From Marinobacter sp. S0848L (GTDB lineage Bacteria > Pseudomonadota > Gammaproteobacteria > Pseudomonadales > Oleiphilaceae), in NCBI RefSeq assembly GCF_023016065.1, contig NZ_JALKAQ010000001.1, positions 62,001 through 126,000 on the forward strand: DNA of 64,000 nucleotides. The letters run 5' to 3'. A program made the position numbers and the translations under genes. Below are positions 17,135 through 28,329 of this stretch, one piece after another (positions within the stretch are counted from its first letter, which is position 1; each line of letters begins with the position of its first letter). A model generated the notes under the pieces. The model did no database searches, was not told the origin of the DNA, and was given only the letters and a program-made list of their open reading frames with translations.

Positions 17135-18127
17135 GTGAAAACGGTCACGATCATTGGTTTTAGCGGGGCGCTTGCCAGCGCGATTACGGGGGTGATCGAT
17201 CTGTTTCGTATGGCCGGTGTGACTTGGGCGCGGGTTCATGGGGAACAGCCACAGCCGTATTTTCGCACGCGTTTGCTGACCGAATCCGGCGAGGCCTGCC
17301 GGTGCATCAATGGGCTGACCATTGGCGCGGATGGCTCGTGGCAAGATGTTGCCGCGCTGGGTGAAAACGATTTGGTGATCATTCCGACCATTGGCGCGCC
17401 GATTGATCAGGTGTTGGCCGAAAATCCGGGGCTGGTCGGGTGGCTTTCACAGTTTCAATCCACCAGCGATGATCAGGTACGGATTGCCAGTAATTGCACC
17501 GGGGCTTTTCTACTCGCTGAAGCCGGGGTGCTGGATAGGCGGCAAGCGACCACTCATTGGGGGTTTAGCAGTCAGTTTCGGCAGCGATTTCCGGATGTGG
17601 ATTTGCAACCGGACAGGCTGGTGACGGTGGATGGCCATGTTGCTTGTGCCGGGGGCGGGATGGCTTGGTGGGATCTTGGGGTGTATCTCGTGGAGCGGCA
17701 TGCGGGGGCGCAGGTTGCCCGGGAGTTGGCTAAGGCGTTTGTGATTGACGCGGGGCGATCGAGCCAGGCGCCTTACAGTGCGCTGCAGGCCCGGCGTTAT
17801 CATTCCGACCCCGCCATTCTGAAACTGCAGGAGTGGCTGGATTCCCATTACAGCGAACCAGTCACATTGGCAGCCCTGGCTTCTTTGAGTGGTTTAACCG
17901 AGCGTTCGTTGATTCGCCGGTTCAAAGCGGCAACAGGTGACACCCCTACCGGCTATTTACAGGTGCTTCGCATCGAATCGGCACGGCAGCATCTGGAGAA
18001 TTCGCGCTTTACGATTGAGGAGGTTACACGGTTGGTGGGCTATGAAGATGTGAGTTCTTTCAGTCGGTTATTCCGCAAGCACACGGGGCTGGCCCCCGGT
18101 GCGTACCGTTTACGGTTCGGTCGGTAA
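17135..18127 (+). CDS. AraC-family regulator with N-terminal DJ-1/PfpI (GATase1-like) domain
   Basis: The product has 330 residues. It starts with GTG at 17135; AAGGAG (17121-17126) is 8 nt upstream. Residues 1-190 form a DJ-1/PfpI-like domain with the nucleophile-elbow sequence ASNCTGAFLLAEAG (Cys121) followed by THWGF. Residues ~225-330 carry two AraC helix-turn-helix motifs (VTLAALASLSGLTERSLIRRF and the VTRLVGYEDVSSFSRLFRKH class signature). This is the architecture of CdhR/ArgR-type GlxA-family activators that sense metabolites. Divergent placement suggests control of the acyl-CoA dehydrogenase gene, which is an inference. Confidence 0.88.
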   Translation: MKTVTIIGFSGALASAITGVIDLFRMAGVTWARVHGEQPQPYFRTRLLTESGEACRCINGLTIGADGSWQDVAALGENDLVIIPTIGAPIDQVLAENPGLVGWLSQFQSTSDDQVRIASNCTGAFLLAEAGVLDRRQATTHWGFSSQFRQRFPDVDLQPDRLVTVDGHVACAGGGMAWWDLGVYLVERHAGAQVARELAKAFVIDAGRSSQAPYSALQARRYHSDPAILKLQEWLDSHYSEPVTLAALASLSGLTERSLIRRFKAATGDTPTGYLQVLRIESARQHLENSRFTIEEVTRLVGYEDVSSFSRLFRKHTGLAPGAYRLRFGR

Positions 18128-18214
18128 TGCCTCAACGAACCGTTCTGGCGCGCGTTATGCAGCGATTTCTGTAAAAGGTTCGTTTTGGGCCATGAATGTA
18201 AGGAATCCCGACAG

Positions 18215-18400
18215 ATGTACCAAGGGGAAGATGCCGTGAACACAATATTGAGACAGAGCCAGTCCGAGGTTTTAAGTCGTCTCTATGAGATGAAGTGCAA
18301 GCAAATCAAGCACGCTCGCGAGAAAGGAGAGCATCTGCACAGCCAGGTATTGGAAGCCGAGGCAGAGGCCATTTCGAACGCCTTGAAGTCCGTTCGTTAA
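18215..18400 (+). CDS. Small hypothetical helical protein
   Basis: Product of 61 residues from ATG 18215 (TAAGGAA 9-10 nt upstream) or 54 residues from GTG 18236, which has AAGGGGAA (18222-18229) close in front; both are plausible. The sequence (SEVLSRLYEMKCKQIKHARE, then HLHSQVLEAEAEAISNALKS) is strongly amphipathic helical and charged, with no signal or membrane segment. No family recognised. It is followed by a clear stem-loop, which supports it being a real transcription unit. Confidence 0.55.
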   Translation: MYQGEDAVNTILRQSQSEVLSRLYEMKCKQIKHAREKGEHLHSQVLEAEAEAISNALKSVR

Positions 18401-18417
18401 GCCTGGAGCATTGAATG

Positions 18418-18448
18418 CTCAAGAGTGACTTCCACGGTCACTCTTGAG
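18418..18448. terminator. Stem-loop between convergent genes
   Basis: CTCAAGAGTGAC (18418-18429), 7-nt loop, GTCACTCTTGAG (18437-18448): a perfect 12-bp stem between the small protein (+) and fadH (-). No clear T-run. Confidence 0.7.
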
Positions 18449-18463
18449 CTCAGAACGTCTGCT

Positions 18464-20527
<2,064 letters not shown>

Positions 20528-20546
20528 TCAACGATTATTTTTGGGG

Positions 20547-20579
20547 AGTATACACTTGATTGCCGTCAAGTTGACTTGA
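20547..20579 (-). promoter_or_regulatory. fadH promoter with overlapping operator dyads
   Basis: On the minus strand a good -10 TATACT (complement of 20547-20552) has only a poor -35 at 17 nt (GTCAAC, complement of 20570-20575). Over the -35 region lie three alternating half-sites: ACTTGA (20554-20559), TCAAGT (20566-20571) and ACTTGA (20574-20579). They give one dyad with a 6-nt spacer and a compact dyad TCAAGTTGACTTGA (20566-20579). This fits control by a dimeric regulator. Confidence 0.5.
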
Positions 20580-20865
20580 CCTACCCGCCGAGCCGCGTAT
20601 TATCGGCTTTCAAGTTTCATTGACGGAGCAAACATGACCGGAAGGTCCACCGGCCGCATCGTTTCGCCAGGATTCCTCCAGCCCGCTGACATTGTCTTGC
20701 AGCGCGGGCGTCTTCCCTATTTTCCGGATCCGCCAGGTTTCGACTAACTCCTGTATAAACCGTTGCTTACTCGGTTTTTCTGTGCAGTGAGGCCACCCGC
20801 CCACTACACTTTGAGGGGCGTTTCGCCCTACATTCACGCCTGAAAACACCAAAAACGAGGTTGCG
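20580..20865. other. Intergenic region between fadH and mrpA
   Basis: No gene is supported here; the 80-codon leftward frame at 20610-20852 lacks family features and is regarded as chance. A small hairpin GGGGCG-TTT-CGCCC (20815-20828) lies in the probable 5' leader of the mrp operon, about 40 nt before mrpA. TATAAA (20754-20759) might be its -10 element but has no matching -35. Confidence 0.4.
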
Positions 20866-23667
20866 ATGTCGCTACCGCTGGTTGTCCTACTGCCCTTTTT
20901 AGGCGCGATTGCAGCTCCCCTGTTTGCTCAGGGAGGGCGTACAGCGATTGCTATAGCTTCTTCCGTGCCCGCGCTGATTGCACTTGCGGCCCTTTTTCCT
21001 CATTGGGCGACGCTGGCCGATGGCGGCGTCGTTCTGCACAGTTTCGAATGGCTGCCGGCGATCGGGATTTCGTTCTCGTTCCGCCTCGACGGCCTGGCGC
21101 TGATGTTTGCGCTGCTGATCCTGATCATCGGGCTGCTGATCATCATTTATGCCCACTACTATCTGAAAGCCAGCGAAAACGTCAGAAAATTCTACTCGCT
21201 GCTGCTGTGCTTCAAGGGTTCTATGCTGGGCATAGTGTTGTCTGGCAACCTGCTGTTGATGCTGATTTTCTGGGAAGTCACCAGCCTGACCTCGTTCCTG
21301 CTGATCAGTTACTGGACCCATAAACAAGATGCCCGCCGGGGTGCCCGAATGGCGCTGGCCGTGACCGGTGGTGGCGGTCTGGCGTTGCTTGCAGGCATTC
21401 TGATCATCGGTAACATCGTCGGCAGTTTCGAACTGGATGATGTACTGGCCGCGGGCGACCTGATTAAAGCCCACGCAATGTATCCCGTGGCTTTGGTACT
21501 GGTGCTACTGGGTGCTTTCACCAAGTCTGCACAGTTCCCGTTCCATTTCTGGCTACCTCATGCCATGCAGGCGCCCACGCCAGTATCTGCGTACCTGCAC
21601 TCGGCCACCATGGTTAAGGCGGGCATTTTCCTGATGGCGCGGTTGTACCCGGCGCTTGCCGGCACCGAGCTGTGGTTCTATCTGGTCAGCTTCACCGGCA
21701 TGGCAACGCTGCTGATTGGTGCCTATACCGCGATGTTCAAGCACGACCTGAAAGGTCTGCTGGCGCACTCTACAGTCAGCCATCTTGGCTTAATCACGTT
21801 GCTGTTCGGCATGGGCACCAAGCTGGCGGCGGTTGCAGCGCTGTTTCACGTGATCAACCACGCCACCTTTAAGGCTTCGCTGTTTATGGCGGCCGGAATT
21901 ATCGACCATGAAACCGGCACCCGGGACATGCGCCGAATCAACGGCCTGTGGCGCTACATGCCTCACACGGCCACCCTTGCGATGGTGGCTGCATCGTCGA
22001 TGGCAGGCGTTCCTTTGCTGAACGGTTTCCTGAGTAAAGAGATGTTCTTTGCCGAATCGCTGGCACTGAACCTGCCCGGTTTCTGGGCGTGGTTGCCGCC
22101 CATCGTTGCAACGCTGGCGGGTATCTTTGCGGTTGCCTATTCCGCCCGCTTTATTCATGACGTGTTCTTCAACGGTAAGCCGGTGAACCTGCCAATTTAC
22201 CCTCCCCATGAGCCACCGCGCTACATGAAATTCCCGGTCGAAATCCTGGTCTTTGCCTGCATCATGGTGGGCATGTTCCCAGCTATTTCGGTTGGTCCGC
22301 TGCTGTTTTCTGCGGCTCAGGCGACCCTGGGTGGCGCGGTACCGGATTACCAGCTGGCCGTGATGCACGGCATTAACCTGCCGTTGATGATGAGTGTTGC
22401 GGCCTTTGTGGGTGGTTTGCTGATGTACAGCCAGCGCCAACGCTTCTTCGATTTCCATGCGCGCTTCAAGGAAATTGACGAGAAAGCCGTTTTCGAAGCG
22501 GTGTTGATGCGCGTCGAAAAGTTCACCCACGATCTGACCGCACGTATCGAAAACGGCTCACTGCAACGCTACGCCATGCTCATGGTGGTGAGTGTCATCG
22601 CGGTATCGATTGTGCCTATCATGGATCTGGGCATCTTTGTCGGTAGCGAGGGTTTATCACCCATTGACTGGCCTACCGCACTTGGCGCCGGGTTCCTGAT
22701 TGTGTCGGCTCTGGCCACGGCGTTCGTTCATCGTGAACGATTCACCGCTTTGGTACTGCTCAGTGTGGTTGGCCTGATGGTTGCGCTGGCGTTTGCCCGT
22801 TTCTCCGCGCCCGACCTGGCCATGACACAACTGTCGGTGGAAGTGGTCACCATGGTGCTGCTGATGCTGGCACTCTATTACATGCCGTCGTGGACACCCG
22901 TTGAAACATCGAAAGCACGTCGGGTCCGGGATATCGTACTGGCGTTGCTGGCGGGCACCGGCATGACACTGGTCACCTTGGCCATGCTGACTCAGCCGTT
23001 TACCTCCATCTCCGAGTTCTTCCTTGAGAACAGCAAGCCCGGCGGTGGCGGCACCAACGTAGTGAACGTGATTCTGGTCGATTTCCGGGGCTTCGATACC
23101 CTGGGCGAAATCACCGTACTCGCTATTGCAGCCATGGGCATTTACGCGCTGCTCAAGAATACCGCGCTGACACCCCCTCCCGGTGATGGTCAGGGCCATA
23201 CATGGACCCGTGATGCCTATCCGTTGATGCTCAAACAGGTCGCTCGGCCGATGCTGCCGATGGCACTGATGGTGTCGGCCTACATCTTCCTGAGAGGCCA
23301 CAACATGCCCGGCGGTGGCTTCATCGCCGGCCTGATCACCTCGGTGGCTTTGGTTCTCCAGTACGTTGCCAATGGCATGATCTGGACTCAGGACCGGGTG
23401 GGTATCAAATACCACAACGTGATCGGCCTTGGTTTGTTGTTCGCCACCATTGCTGGCGCAGGCAGTCTGGCCTTCAGCTATCCGTTCCTGACCTCCACCT
23501 TCGGGTACATCACCTGGCCGGTGGTCGGTAAGTTCGAAGTCGCCTCGGCACTGATATTCGATCTGGGCGTTTACCTGGCGGTCATCGGCGCGACCTTGCT
23601 GATACTGGTCAGTATCGGCCGCATGTCGCCGCACTCAGCCATCAAGAGCCCGCGGAGGAAGTCGTAA
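20866..23667 (+). CDS. mrpA: Mrp-type Na+/H+ antiporter subunit A (with fused MrpB domain)
   Basis: The product has 933 residues and about 20 membrane helices. The N-terminal two-thirds is homologous to respiratory complex I subunit NuoL: GAFTKSAQFPFHFWLPHAMQ followed by APTPVSAYLHSATMVKAG is the proton-antiporter signature with its conserved Lys. The C-terminal part (from ~760: PLMLKQVARPMLPMALMVSA, RGHNMPGGGFIAGLI) is the MrpB domain, so this is the fused group-2 arrangement with no separate mrpB gene. It is the largest subunit of the hetero-oligomeric Na+(K+)/H+ antiporter giving alkali and salt tolerance. It is first of six tightly packed genes. Confidence 0.95.
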   Translation: MSLPLVVLLPFLGAIAAPLFAQGGRTAIAIASSVPALIALAALFPHWATLADGGVVLHSFEWLPAIGISFSFRLDGLALMFALLILIIGLLIIIYAHYYLKASENVRKFYSLLLCFKGSMLGIVLSGNLLLMLIFWEVTSLTSFLLISYWTHKQDARRGARMALAVTGGGGLALLAGILIIGNIVGSFELDDVLAAGDLIKAHAMYPVALVLVLLGAFTKSAQFPFHFWLPHAMQAPTPVSAYLHSATMVKAGIFLMARLYPALAGTELWFYLVSFTGMATLLIGAYTAMFKHDLKGLLAHSTVSHLGLITLLFGMGTKLAAVAALFHVINHATFKASLFMAAGIIDHETGTRDMRRINGLWRYMPHTATLAMVAASSMAGVPLLNGFLSKEMFFAESLALNLPGFWAWLPPIVATLAGIFAVAYSARFIHDVFFNGKPVNLPIYPPHEPPRYMKFPVEILVFACIMVGMFPAISVGPLLFSAAQATLGGAVPDYQLAVMHGINLPLMMSVAAFVGGLLMYSQRQRFFDFHARFKEIDEKAVFEAVLMRVEKFTHDLTARIENGSLQRYAMLMVVSVIAVSIVPIMDLGIFVGSEGLSPIDWPTALGAGFLIVSALATAFVHRERFTALVLLSVVGLMVALAFARFSAPDLAMTQLSVEVVTMVLLMLALYYMPSWTPVETSKARRVRDIVLALLAGTGMTLVTLAMLTQPFTSISEFFLENSKPGGGGTNVVNVILVDFRGFDTLGEITVLAIAAMGIYALLKNTALTPPPGDGQGHTWTRDAYPLMLKQVARPMLPMALMVSAYIFLRGHNMPGGGFIAGLITSVALVLQYVANGMIWTQDRVGIKYHNVIGLGLLFATIAGAGSLAFSYPFLTSTFGYITWPVVGKFEVASALIFDLGVYLAVIGATLLILVSIGRMSPHSAIKSPRRKS

Positions 23668-24035
23668 TGGAACTTTTGTTTGCTTTGGTTATCGGTACGC
23701 TCACCGCATCAGGCGTTTACCTGTTATTGCGGGCTCGTACCTTCCCGGTTGTTATGGGGCTGACGCTGTTGTCCTACGGGGTCAATCTGTTCCTGTTTGC
23801 CTCCGGTCGGCTGAGTACTGCGCAACAGCCCATTCTGGGTACGGCGGAAAATTATTCTGACCCTTTGCCTCAGGCGCTGGTGCTAACCGCGATTGTTATC
23901 GGCTTCGCCATGACCGCCTTCGTAGTGGTGTTGTCTTTACGTAATCTGGCCGACAACGAAGACGATCATGTAGACGGCTGCCCGCCGGCACATCCTGCCA
24001 ACAGCAAGCAGGAACAGGAGGAAACCGGCAAATGA
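23667..24035 (+). CDS. mrpC: Mrp antiporter subunit C
   Basis: The product has 122 residues with three membrane helices, NuoK-like (GVYLLLRARTFPVVMGLTLL then SYGVNLFLF; LPQALVLTAIVIGFAMTAF). Its ATG overlaps the mrpA stop (TAATG), so translation is coupled. The C-terminal tail is polar (DEDDHVDGCPPAHPANSKQE), as usual for this subunit. Confidence 0.93.
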   Translation: MELLFALVIGTLTASGVYLLLRARTFPVVMGLTLLSYGVNLFLFASGRLSTAQQPILGTAENYSDPLPQALVLTAIVIGFAMTAFVVVLSLRNLADNEDDHVDGCPPAHPANSKQEQEETGK

Positions 24036-25549
24036 ATCACTGGCTCATTGCTCCCATCGCCATCCCTTTACTAGGCGGCATACTGCAGACCTTTATGGGC
24101 TATGCGCCCATCAGCCTGCGGCGAACGCTGGCCATCACCACCAGCGTGCTGGTCTTGGTCGCTTCGATCGTTCTGGTGGGTCTGGCTGACGACGGCAGCT
24201 ACCGGGTATACGCGTTCGGCAACTGGCAACCGCCCTTTGGCATTGTACTGGTGCTCGACCGCCTCGCTGCGCTCATGCTGGTGCTGACATCGGTACTGGC
24301 TGTCTTTGCTCACATATTCTCGATTGGCGGAGCAGACGAAGGTAACCGGCAGTTCCACACGCTGTTCCTGTTCCAGATTATGGGTCTGAACATTGCGTTC
24401 CTGACCGGCGACTTGTTCAACCTGTTTGTGGCCTTTGAAGTGCTGCTGATTGCGTCCTACAGCCTGTTAATGCATGGCGGTGGCACCATTCGAACTGTGC
24501 CCGGGCTGCACTATGTGGCCTTGAACCTTGTCGGTTCAGCCATCTTCCTGATTGCCGTGGGCATGATCTACAGCGTCACCGGCACCCTGAACATGGCGGA
24601 TCTGGCGGTCAAAATCCCGCAGGTATCCGGTGAAAATCTGGCATTGGTGAAAGCCGGCGCCATGCTGTTGCTGGTGGTGTTCGGTCTTAAAGCCGCCATT
24701 CTGCCGCTGTGCTTCTGGCTACCGAAAGCCTACGCCAAAGCCACCGCGCCAGTGGCAGCGTTGTTTGCGATCATGACCAAGGTTGGTGTTTACGCCATCA
24801 TCCGGGTGTATGTTTTGATCTTCGGTGAAGGCGCGGGCGAGCTGGCCTCTGCTGGCATGAACTGGCTGTTCCCGTTGGCGTTGATTACGCTGTCGATGGG
24901 CGTTATCGGTGCTTTGGGCGCGAACAACCTGAAAACGCTCATTGCCTGGCAAGTTATCATTTCGGTAGGCACACTGCTCGCGCCGGTTGCGCTCGGTTCC
25001 GAAGCAGGTGTTTCGGCGGCCTTGTTCTATCTGCTCAGCACCACCTGGACGGTGGCAGGCCTGTTCCTGGTGGCCGAACTGGTGGCTATCCAAAGAGGCA
25101 GCGCGGGCGACCGCATTGTCACAGCGCCCAAAATGCCACACAGGACGTTTATCAGCGTACTTTTCATGATTGGCGCGGTTTCTGCGGCCGGGTTACCCCC
25201 GTTGAGCGGCTTTTTCGGTAAGGTGTTGATTCTCAAATCGGTCGAGGCCGGCCCGCAAATGGCTTGGCTCTGGTCGGTGCTGCTGGTCGGTAGCTTCCTA
25301 ACGCTGATCGCCTACAGTCGCGCCGGGAGCATTTTGTTCTGGCGCACTATTGATGGGCACATCAAGCCGCCGGAACCGATGAAAGGCGTTGTCTCGGTAT
25401 CAACCGGTGCCTTGATCGGGCTGACGGTACTGATCGTGGCCTTTGCGGGCCCCATCAACGAATACACGGTGGCCACTGCCGCTCAGCTGTTCGACACGTC
25501 CGCTTATACTCAAATACTCGAAACACCGATGTTTGGGGGGAAAAACTGA
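24032..25549 (+). CDS. mrpD: Mrp antiporter subunit D
   Basis: The product has 505 residues with about 14 membrane helices, NuoM/NuoN-like. Key motifs are FNLFVAFEVLLIASYSLL with the conserved membrane Glu, and LKAAILPLCFWLPKAYAKAT with the Lys of the proton channel. It overlaps mrpC by 4 nt (ATGA) and mrpE by one base. Together with MrpA it is expected to form the main ion-translocating core. Confidence 0.94.
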   Translation: MNHWLIAPIAIPLLGGILQTFMGYAPISLRRTLAITTSVLVLVASIVLVGLADDGSYRVYAFGNWQPPFGIVLVLDRLAALMLVLTSVLAVFAHIFSIGGADEGNRQFHTLFLFQIMGLNIAFLTGDLFNLFVAFEVLLIASYSLLMHGGGTIRTVPGLHYVALNLVGSAIFLIAVGMIYSVTGTLNMADLAVKIPQVSGENLALVKAGAMLLLVVFGLKAAILPLCFWLPKAYAKATAPVAALFAIMTKVGVYAIIRVYVLIFGEGAGELASAGMNWLFPLALITLSMGVIGALGANNLKTLIAWQVIISVGTLLAPVALGSEAGVSAALFYLLSTTWTVAGLFLVAELVAIQRGSAGDRIVTAPKMPHRTFISVLFMIGAVSAAGLPPLSGFFGKVLILKSVEAGPQMAWLWSVLLVGSFLTLIAYSRAGSILFWRTIDGHIKPPEPMKGVVSVSTGALIGLTVLIVAFAGPINEYTVATAAQLFDTSAYTQILETPMFGGKN

Positions 25550-26037
25550 TGTTCGATCGTTTGAATTTCCCGCAACCCTGGTTAAGCCTGGTGCTGTTCA
25601 GCACTTGGCAATTTCTGAGCGACGGCATTTCCGGAGCCAGCGTGGTAATGGGTCTGGTACTGGCTTGGGTCATCCCTCAAATCACACACGGCTTCTGGCC
25701 GGAAAGACCGGCTTTCGTGAAGGTATGGCGAATGCCGATGTTCGTTCTGGTGGTGCTCTGGGATATTCTGGTTGCCAGCTTTGAAGTGGCGATCCTGATT
25801 CTAAACCCCAGGCAACCCAAGCCGGTTTTCGTAAACTATCCTCTCCAGCTGGAACACCCTCTGGCCATTTCATTACTGGCCAGCACCATTTCACTGACCC
25901 CGGGCACGGTGAGTGCTGATGTCAGCGATGACAACAAAACGCTGCTGATTCATGCGCTGGATGCCGAAAGCGAACAAGAGGTCATCGATGCGATCCACAA
26001 GCGATACGAGAAGCCGTTGATGGAGATGTTCCGATGA
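25549..26037 (+). CDS. mrpE: Mrp antiporter subunit E
   Basis: The product has 162 residues with two or three N-terminal membrane helices followed by a cytosolic domain. ISLTPGTVSADVSDDNKTLL and HALDAE are the characteristic MrpE motifs. Translationally coupled: its ATG overlaps the mrpD stop and its own stop overlaps the mrpF ATG. Confidence 0.93.
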   Translation: MFDRLNFPQPWLSLVLFSTWQFLSDGISGASVVMGLVLAWVIPQITHGFWPERPAFVKVWRMPMFVLVVLWDILVASFEVAILILNPRQPKPVFVNYPLQLEHPLAISLLASTISLTPGTVSADVSDDNKTLLIHALDAESEQEVIDAIHKRYEKPLMEMFR

Positions 26038-26303
26038 TGACAACTGCACTCTACATAACCATCGCCATGGTCATGATTGCGGCTTTACTGAACGTGTATC
26101 GCCTGATCAAAGGCCCCGACGCTCCCGACAGGGTTCTGGCGCTAGATACGCTTTATATCAATGCCATTGCCATGATCATTCTGCTCGGCATTACCTTCAA
26201 CTCGCGCATGTACCTCGAGTCTGGCCTGTTGATCGCGGTCATGGGCTTCGTCAGCACCGTCGCGATGGCCAAATACCTGAAACGCGGCAGCGTCATCGAA
26301 TAA
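26034..26303 (+). CDS. mrpF: Mrp antiporter subunit F
   Basis: The product has 89 residues with three membrane helices. The signature RLIKGPDAPDRVLALDTLYI is present at ~23-42. Overlaps mrpE by 4 nt. MrpF is a small accessory membrane subunit needed for assembly and activity. Confidence 0.93.
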   Translation: MMTTALYITIAMVMIAALLNVYRLIKGPDAPDRVLALDTLYINAIAMIILLGITFNSRMYLESGLLIAVMGFVSTVAMAKYLKRGSVIE

Positions 26304-26324
26304 CGGGGCCGAAGGAGGCATTCC

Positions 26325-26651
26325 ATGAGTCCAATTACTGAGTACATTGTTTCGGCTCTGCTCATTGTAGGCGGCGCATTCACCTTGGTCGGTGCCATTG
26401 GGTTGGCGCGACTGCCCGATTTCTTCACCCGCTTGCATGGCCCCACGAAAGCAACCACAGTAGGTGTCGGCGCAATCATGCTTAGCTCGGTGATCTATTT
26501 CAGCAGCCACGGCTTTGGTATTTCAGAAATACTGATCACCGTATTTCTATTCATGACAGCACCAGTAAGCGCCAACATGCTGGCGAAAGCCGCCATGCAT
26601 ATGGGCGTAAAATCTATGAAAGGCACCCAAGGCAATCCCTGGGAGCAATAA
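26325..26651 (+). CDS. mrpG: Mrp antiporter subunit G
   Basis: The product has 108 residues with three membrane helices. The family motif GLARLPDFFTRLHGPTKATT is at ~26-45. A GAAGGAGG site (26311-26318) precedes the ATG. Last subunit of the Mrp set; the next gene begins 31 nt later on the same strand and may be read through. Confidence 0.93.
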   Translation: MSPITEYIVSALLIVGGAFTLVGAIGLARLPDFFTRLHGPTKATTVGVGAIMLSSVIYFSSHGFGISEILITVFLFMTAPVSANMLAKAAMHMGVKSMKGTQGNPWEQ

Positions 26652-26682
26652 CAAGAAAGCAAAAGACACGAGGTGTTCAGAG

Positions 26683-28329
26683 ATGGCCAAAACAAAAATT
26701 CTTCAGCCAGCAGATAATGCCTACCAGTACCCGCTACTGATCAAACGACTCCTGATGTCCGGGCCCCGATACAACCCCGATCAGGAAATCGTCTACGCCA
26801 ATCGCAGCAAGTACACCTACAGCGATCTGGTGGAACGGGTGAATCGTCTGGCAAACGCGCTCACAAATGCCGGTGTGAAAGCCGGGGATACCGTTGCGGT
26901 GATGGACTGGGACACGCCCCGTTACCTGGAATGCTTCTTCGCCATTCCGATGATCGGCGCCATCCTGCACACCGTGAACGTTCGGCTGTCACCGGAACAG
27001 ATCGTCTACACCATGAACCACGCTGAAGACGACGTGGTGCTGGTACACGATGATTTCATGCCAATCATTGAAAACGTCAAAGACGACATCCAAACGGTCA
27101 AAACTTGGATTCAGCTGACAGACAATGAGTCCGCCGCGGATACCTCGATCAACACACTGGGCGAATACGAAGCCTTACTGGGCAAAGCAGACAACCAATT
27201 CGATTTCCCGGATTTCGACGAAAACAGCGTCGCCACCACCTTTTACACGACCGGCACAACCGGCAACCCCAAGGGGGTTTTCTTCAGTCACAGGCAGCTG
27301 GTTCTACACACGCTTGCGATGACCGGCACTCTGTCGGCCTATGACGAGATGCCGTTCCTGCGCTCGTCCTCCGTGTACATGCCGGTAACCCCCATGTTCC
27401 ACGTACACGCGTGGGGGGTGCCCTATGCCGCCACACTGCTGGGCATCAAACAGGTCTATCCGGGCCGCTACGAGCCCGAGTTGCTGGTTGATTTGATCAA
27501 AACTCACAAGGTAACCACGTCGCATTGCGTACCCACCGTCATGCAAATGATGATGGCGACGGAATCGATCAAAACCGCCGACCTCAGCAACTGGCATGTA
27601 CTGATCGGTGGCAGTGCCCTGACCAAAGGCTTGTGTGATGCCGCTGCCAAACTCGGCATCAAGATGTACACCGGCTACGGCATGTCGGAAACCTGCCCAC
27701 TGTTGAGTACCACCTACCTCAAGCCGGAAGATCTGGAATTGCCGCTGGAAGAACAAACCCACATCCGTGTGAAAACCGGCATTGCGGTGCCCATGGTGGA
27801 ACTGGAAATTGTGGACCCGAGTGGCAAACCGGTTACTCACGATGGAGAAGCCAAAGGTGAAGTGGTAGCCCGGGCACCTTGGCTGACCCAGAACTACTTC
27901 AAAGAGCCCCAGAAAGGCGAAGACCTCTGGCAAGGCGGCTGGCTGCACACCGGCGATGTGGCCTCGATGGAGCCGAATAACACGCTTACCATCAAAGACC
28001 GCATTAAAGATGTGATCAAAACGGGCGGCGAGTGGCTGTCTTCTCTCGATCTGGAAAACCTGATCAGCCAGCACCCGGCCGTTGCCGGTGCCGCCGTTGT
28101 GGGCGTACCCGACGAAAAATGGGGTGAACGGCCTTATGCTCTGGTGACCCTAAAGCCCGGCGAAAACGTTGGCTTGGAAGACATTCAGCAACATCTGCAG
28201 AAATTTGTGGAGAGCGGCGAAATCAACAAGTGGGCAATTCCGAGCCAGATTGATTTCGTGGAAGACATTCCGAAAACCAGCGTGGGCAAGATCAACAAGA
28301 AACTGATTCGGGATCAGCTGGCAGACTAA
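26683..28329 (+). CDS. AlkK-like medium-chain acyl-CoA synthetase
   Basis: The product has 548 residues, close to P. putida AlkK (546) in length and N-terminal sequence (YPLLIKRLLMSGPRYNPDQE). It activates fatty acids to acyl-CoA via an acyl-adenylate. Adenylate-forming motifs visible are the P-loop-like YTTGTTGNPKGVFFSH (188-203), GYGMSETCPLLS, LHTGDVASMEPNNTLTIKDR and IKTGGEWLSSLDLE, and the C-terminal catalytic Lys in KTSVGKINKK. In an alkane degrader this is the step after alkanol oxidation. It overlaps the convergent dadA by 4 nt. Confidence 0.88.
   Translation: MAKTKILQPADNAYQYPLLIKRLLMSGPRYNPDQEIVYANRSKYTYSDLVERVNRLANALTNAGVKAGDTVAVMDWDTPRYLECFFAIPMIGAILHTVNVRLSPEQIVYTMNHAEDDVVLVHDDFMPIIENVKDDIQTVKTWIQLTDNESAADTSINTLGEYEALLGKADNQFDFPDFDENSVATTFYTTGTTGNPKGVFFSHRQLVLHTLAMTGTLSAYDEMPFLRSSSVYMPVTPMFHVHAWGVPYAATLLGIKQVYPGRYEPELLVDLIKTHKVTTSHCVPTVMQMMMATESIKTADLSNWHVLIGGSALTKGLCDAAAKLGIKMYTGYGMSETCPLLSTTYLKPEDLELPLEEQTHIRVKTGIAVPMVELEIVDPSGKPVTHDGEAKGEVVARAPWLTQNYFKEPQKGEDLWQGGWLHTGDVASMEPNNTLTIKDRIKDVIKTGGEWLSSLDLENLISQHPAVAGAAVVGVPDEKWGERPYALVTLKPGENVGLEDIQQHLQKFVESGEINKWAIPSQIDFVEDIPKTSVGKINKKLIRDQLAD

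Noticed and set aside
20610..20852. 80-codon leftward frame between fadH and mrpA
   Set aside because: No ribosome-binding site, no recognisable domain, and it overlaps probable mrpA leader elements.
22657..23634. 325-codon antisense frame opposite mrpA
   Set aside because: His/Gln/Arg-rich shadow of a membrane-protein gene.
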